From Roseateles saccharophilus (GTDB lineage Bacteria > Pseudomonadota > Gammaproteobacteria > Burkholderiales > Burkholderiaceae_C): a stretch of DNA of 35,666 bases. This document shows, piece after piece, positions 30,930-35,666 of the stretch. A model generated the notes under the pieces. The model was not told the DNA's origin, did not search any database, and saw only the letters and a list, made by a program, of their open reading frames with translations. The position numbers were made by a program, and so were the translations under genes. The stretch spans positions 1 through 35,666 of the forward strand of contig NZ_SMBU01000009.1 in assembly GCF_004342485.1 (NCBI RefSeq), written 5' to 3'. The number at the start of each line of letters is the position of its first letter. The stretch's first letter is position 1.

Positions 30930-31172
30930 TCGTGTTATTCTTCTGACCCAGTCGATCCCCCATGACCATCTTCCCGGATGCGCTGTTTGACGTGGCTTGC
31001 TGCCAGATGCGTCATCTCAGGCGACACCCGCGGGAAGCGCGCCGCGAAGCCGGCCGAGTCATGGCCCGGTTGGGACGAAACACCCAGTCTGAAGCCCCCC
31101 ACGATGCGATGGCCCACTGCCCCCGGGTCGGTGCCGCGCATCGCTTTGCAGTTTTTCGATAAAGGATTCCCC
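30930..31172 (+). promoter_or_regulatory. Structured nrdA leader with terminator-like hairpin
   Basis: The 5' untranslated region is about 240 bases and contains several hairpins. One is GACG-TGGC/GCCA-CGTC at 30989-31014. Another is CCGGCC/GGCC(C)GG around 31050-31069. A third is TGGG/CCCA near 31071-31085. The last (31102-31143) is an extended hairpin closed by CGATGCG/CGCATCG with inner CAC/GTG and CCC/GGG pairs, followed by CTTTGCAGTTTTT. It looks like an intrinsic terminator 30 bases before the nrdA ATG. GATGCGC at 30977-30983 can instead pair with GCGCATC at 31136-31142, which would break the terminator stem. This is the layout of a transcription attenuator or riboswitch. The ligand is unknown. 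Confidence 0.5.
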
Positions 31173-34076
<2,904 letters not shown>

Positions 34077-34084
34077 TCGAAGCG

Positions 34085-34126
34085 GCACCTCGAACTTGTA
34101 TAGACAAGTTCGAGGTGCATGTTTTC
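34085..34126 (+). terminator. Perfect 15-bp hairpin between nrdA and nrdB
   Basis: GCACCTCGAACTTGT pairs perfectly with ACAAGTTCGAGGTGC around an ATAG loop (34085-34118), 9 bases after the nrdA stop, and is followed by ATGTTTTCG. It looks like an intrinsic terminator or a 3' stabiliser placed inside the operon, which would set the nrdA:nrdB ratio. Confidence 0.65.
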
Positions 34127-34159
34127 GATGTCCTCGCGCAACAAAGATTGCGCGATTGA

Positions 34160-34194
34160 TGCAAATAGCAGTTGCTGGTTCTTGTTGATTTGCA
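34160..34194 (+). repeat. Inverted repeat before nrdB
   Basis: TGCAAAT and ATTTGCA are separated by 21 bases. They overlap the -35 of the candidate nrdB promoter, so they could be an operator or the base of an RNA stem. Confidence 0.4.
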
Positions 34195-34211
34195 CAAGCA
34201 CTGCCGATAAT
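34182..34211 (+). promoter_or_regulatory. Candidate internal promoter of nrdB
   Basis: TTGTTG (34182-34187) and GATAAT (34206-34211) are 18 bases apart. With the hairpin after nrdA this suggests nrdB can be transcribed on its own. No NrdR box is seen here. Confidence 0.5.
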
Positions 34212-34233
34212 TCGAAGCGATAGGAAGCACACC

Positions 34234-35394
34234 ATGCTGGATTGGGACGAAGACCTGAAGTCCACTGATACCCACACCGCGAAGCCCCTCGCGGCCACGC
34301 CTTCGGCGACAGCGTCGCGCGAAGCCGCCAGCGCCTCCATCCCCGCTCCCCAACTGTCCGGCGAACCGACGACCGCGCGTCGCGTGAAGGCCGCCGACAA
34401 GCGCATCATCAACGGTCAGACCGACGTCAACCAGCTGGTGCCGTTCAAGTACAAGTGGGCCTGGGAGAAGTACCTCGCCACCTGCGCCAACCACTGGATG
34501 CCGCAGGAAGTGAACATGAGCCGCGACATCGCGCTCTGGAAGGATCCCAACGGCCTGACGGAAGACGAGCGCCGCATCATCAAGCGCAACCTCGGCTTCT
34601 TCGTCACCGCCGACTCGCTGGCCGCCAACAACATCGTGCTGGGCACCTATCGCCACATCACGGCGCCGGAGTGCCGCCAGTTCCTGCTGCGCCAGGCCTT
34701 CGAGGAGGCCATCCACACGCACGCCTACCAGTACATCGTGGAGTCGCTGGGTCTGGACGAGAGCGAGATCTTCAACGCCTACAACGAAGTCCAGTCCATC
34801 CGCGACAAGGACGAGTTCCTGATCCCGTTCATCGACGCGATCATGAAGCCCGAGTTCAAGACCGGTACGTTGCAGGCCGACCAGACGCTGCTGAAGTCGC
34901 TGATCGTCTTCGCCTGCCTGATGGAAGGCCTGTTCTTCTACGTCGGCTTCACGCAGATCCTCGCGATGGGCCGCCAGAACAAGATGACGGGTGCTGCCGA
35001 GCAGTACCAGTACATCCTGCGCGACGAGTCCATGCACTGCAACTTCGGCATCGATCTGATCAACCAGATCAAGCTCGAGAACCCGCAGCTGTGGACAGCC
35101 GAGTTCAAGGCCGAGATCAAGGCCCTGTTCCTGAAGGCCGTCGAGTTGGAGTACCGCTACGCCGAGGACACCATGCCGCGTGGCGTGCTGGGCCTCAACG
35201 CCTCGATGTTCAAGGGCTATCTGCGCTTCATCGCCAACCGCCGTGCGGTGCAGATCGGCCTCGAGGCCCTGTTCCCGAACGAAGAAAACCCCTTCCCGTG
35301 GATGAGCGAGATGATCGACTTGAAGAAGGAACGCAACTTCTTCGAGACCCGCGTCATCGAGTACCAATCGGGCGGGGCCCTGAGCTGGGACTGA
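34234..35394 (+). CDS. nrdB: Ribonucleoside-diphosphate reductase, beta subunit (class Ia)
   Basis: NrdB holds the diiron-tyrosyl radical cofactor that starts NrdA catalysis. The 386-residue protein has a low-complexity N-terminal extension (to ~48, A/S/T/P-rich). The ferritin-like fold then carries the full ligand set: Asp127, Glu158-x2-His161, Glu231 and Glu265-x2-His268. The radical tyrosine is Tyr165 in EEAIHTHAY. All residues needed for a tyrosyl-radical enzyme are present, so it is not the tyrosine-less Chlamydia type. AGGAAG precedes the ATG by about 8 bases. It is separated from nrdA by 157 bases with a perfect hairpin and a candidate promoter. Confidence 0.97.
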   Translation: MLDWDEDLKSTDTHTAKPLAATPSATASREAASASIPAPQLSGEPTTARRVKAADKRIINGQTDVNQLVPFKYKWAWEKYLATCANHWMPQEVNMSRDIALWKDPNGLTEDERRIIKRNLGFFVTADSLAANNIVLGTYRHITAPECRQFLLRQAFEEAIHTHAYQYIVESLGLDESEIFNAYNEVQSIRDKDEFLIPFIDAIMKPEFKTGTLQADQTLLKSLIVFACLMEGLFFYVGFTQILAMGRQNKMTGAAEQYQYILRDESMHCNFGIDLINQIKLENPQLWTAEFKAEIKALFLKAVELEYRYAEDTMPRGVLGLNASMFKGYLRFIANRRAVQIGLEALFPNEENPFPWMSEMIDLKKERNFFETRVIEYQSGGALSWD

Positions 35395-35489
35395 ACCCCA
35401 GCCACAACAAGATCAAGACCTGGCCAATGCAGTCACCGAGCGAAACCCGCATCAACACCCTCGAGGTGGCGGGGCTGCATGGCGATCCC

Positions 35490-35537
35490 ATTCACCGTAC
35501 CGAGGCGTTCCTCCTGAGCGACTCTCGGACGGTGAAT
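35490..35537 (+). repeat. Long hairpin between nrdB and the histone-like gene
   Basis: ATTCACCGT and CCGAG pair with CTCGG and ACGGTGAAT (14 bp, one bulged A). Four more pairs, CGTT/AGCG, are possible inside the loop. The 3' arm begins a GGACGGTG motif that recurs at 35567-35574. Confidence 0.6.
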
Positions 35538-35545
35538 AGCCGTAT

Positions 35546-35579
35546 CCGCACGGACCGGTCCGTGCGGGACGGTGTCTTT
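35546..35579 (+). terminator. Palindromic terminator candidate after nrdB
   Basis: A perfect 22-base palindrome at 35546-35567 forms a 9-bp stem (CCGCACGGA/TCCGTGCGG) with a CCGG loop, followed by GACGGTGTCTTTT. It probably ends the nrdB transcript just before the histone-like gene. Confidence 0.6.
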
Positions 35580-35602
35580 TCCACTTGATCAAGGAGAAAA
35601 CC

Positions 35603-35666
35603 ATGGCAACTGCGAAGAAAGCTCCGGCCAAGAAGGCCGCCGCGACCCCGGTGAAGAAGGCCGCCG
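35603..35666 (+). CDS. Histone H1-like lysine/alanine-rich protein (N-terminal part, runs off window)
   Basis: Only the first 21 codons are visible: MATAKKAPAKKAAATPVKKAA. The repeated K-K-A and A-A-K units are typical of bacterial histone H1-like, nucleic-acid-binding proteins common after nrdB in Burkholderiales. AAGGAG lies 7-8 bases before the ATG, a strong ribosome site. Total length and any folded domain lie outside the window. Confidence 0.8.
   Translation, partial: MATAKKAPAKKAAATPVKKAA

Noticed and set aside
31021-31143. Cobalamin riboswitch before nrdA
   Set aside because: GGGAA and CACTG-like pieces occur, but their order and the missing conserved boxes do not match the class.
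30962-31162. 66-codon frame in the nrdA leader (and a 79-codon frame on the other strand)
   Set aside because: No ribosome site and poor protein-like character; RNA structure explains the region better.
34455-35588. Long plus-strand frame overlapping nrdB
   Set aside because: It is an off-frame shadow over nrdB; only its last 54 codons lie outside the gene, and they are discussed as an uncertain small ORF.

Overview
The window reads as a GC-rich betaproteobacterial chromosome, most likely Burkholderiales of the Rubrivivax/Leptothrix/Roseateles type. This rests on gene order (rplU-rpmA-obgE-proB; hemA-prfA-prmC-grxD-ubiX; ffh-ccsA-like-PP0621-pilS-pilR), on a ~967-residue NrdA with two N-terminal ATP-cone-like segments, and on a lysine/alanine-rich histone H1-like gene after nrdB. 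Most of it is core genome and can be assigned confidently. Family assignments come from recognisable motifs, not from database searches.

Layout. 1-3243: the pilus assembly genes pilB and pilC on the minus strand, with pilC cut after ~231 codons by an IS1380-like insertion whose transposase runs off the left edge. 3374-4875: a small accessory patch between pilB and a tRNA-Pro, holding an unrecognised ORF, a multiply broken gene with ADP-ribosyltransferase-like motifs, and its intact small upstream partner. 4946-6049: tRNA-Pro(CGG) and ispB. 6164-9296: rplU, rpmA, obgE and proB behind a very good sigma-70 promoter. 9336-14629: rppH (minus), then proS, a lytic transglycosylase and an M3 peptidase (plus). 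14633-19499: ubiX, grxD, an outer-membrane-like protein, prmC, prfA and hemA (minus). 19555-21806: a small membrane protein (plus), then miaB, a small exported protein and tRNA-Met(CAT) (minus). 21841-24291: ftsY, cbpA and cbpM (plus). 24316-26377: a DUF2726-like gene and ffh (minus). 26430-30638: a CcsA/HemX-like membrane protein, a PP0621-type protein, pilS and pilR (plus). 30879-35394: nrdA and nrdB with an elaborate control region. 35603-end: start of a histone H1-like gene.

Functional links. Both SRP GTPases (Ffh and its receptor FtsY) are present. prmC lies next to its substrate gene prfA. The type IV pilus regulators (pilSR) appear intact while the platform gene pilC is interrupted, so this strain may have lost PilB/PilC-dependent piliation unless there is a second copy.

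The most interesting non-coding structure is the ~240-nt nrdA leader. It has two NrdR-type boxes over the promoter, several hairpins, and a terminator-like hairpin that competes with a distant upstream segment for the same strand. Perfect hairpins also lie between nrdA and nrdB and between nrdB and the histone-like gene. Hairpins repeatedly sit at or beside the stop codons of convergent gene pairs. I found no CRISPR array, rRNA or phage genes.
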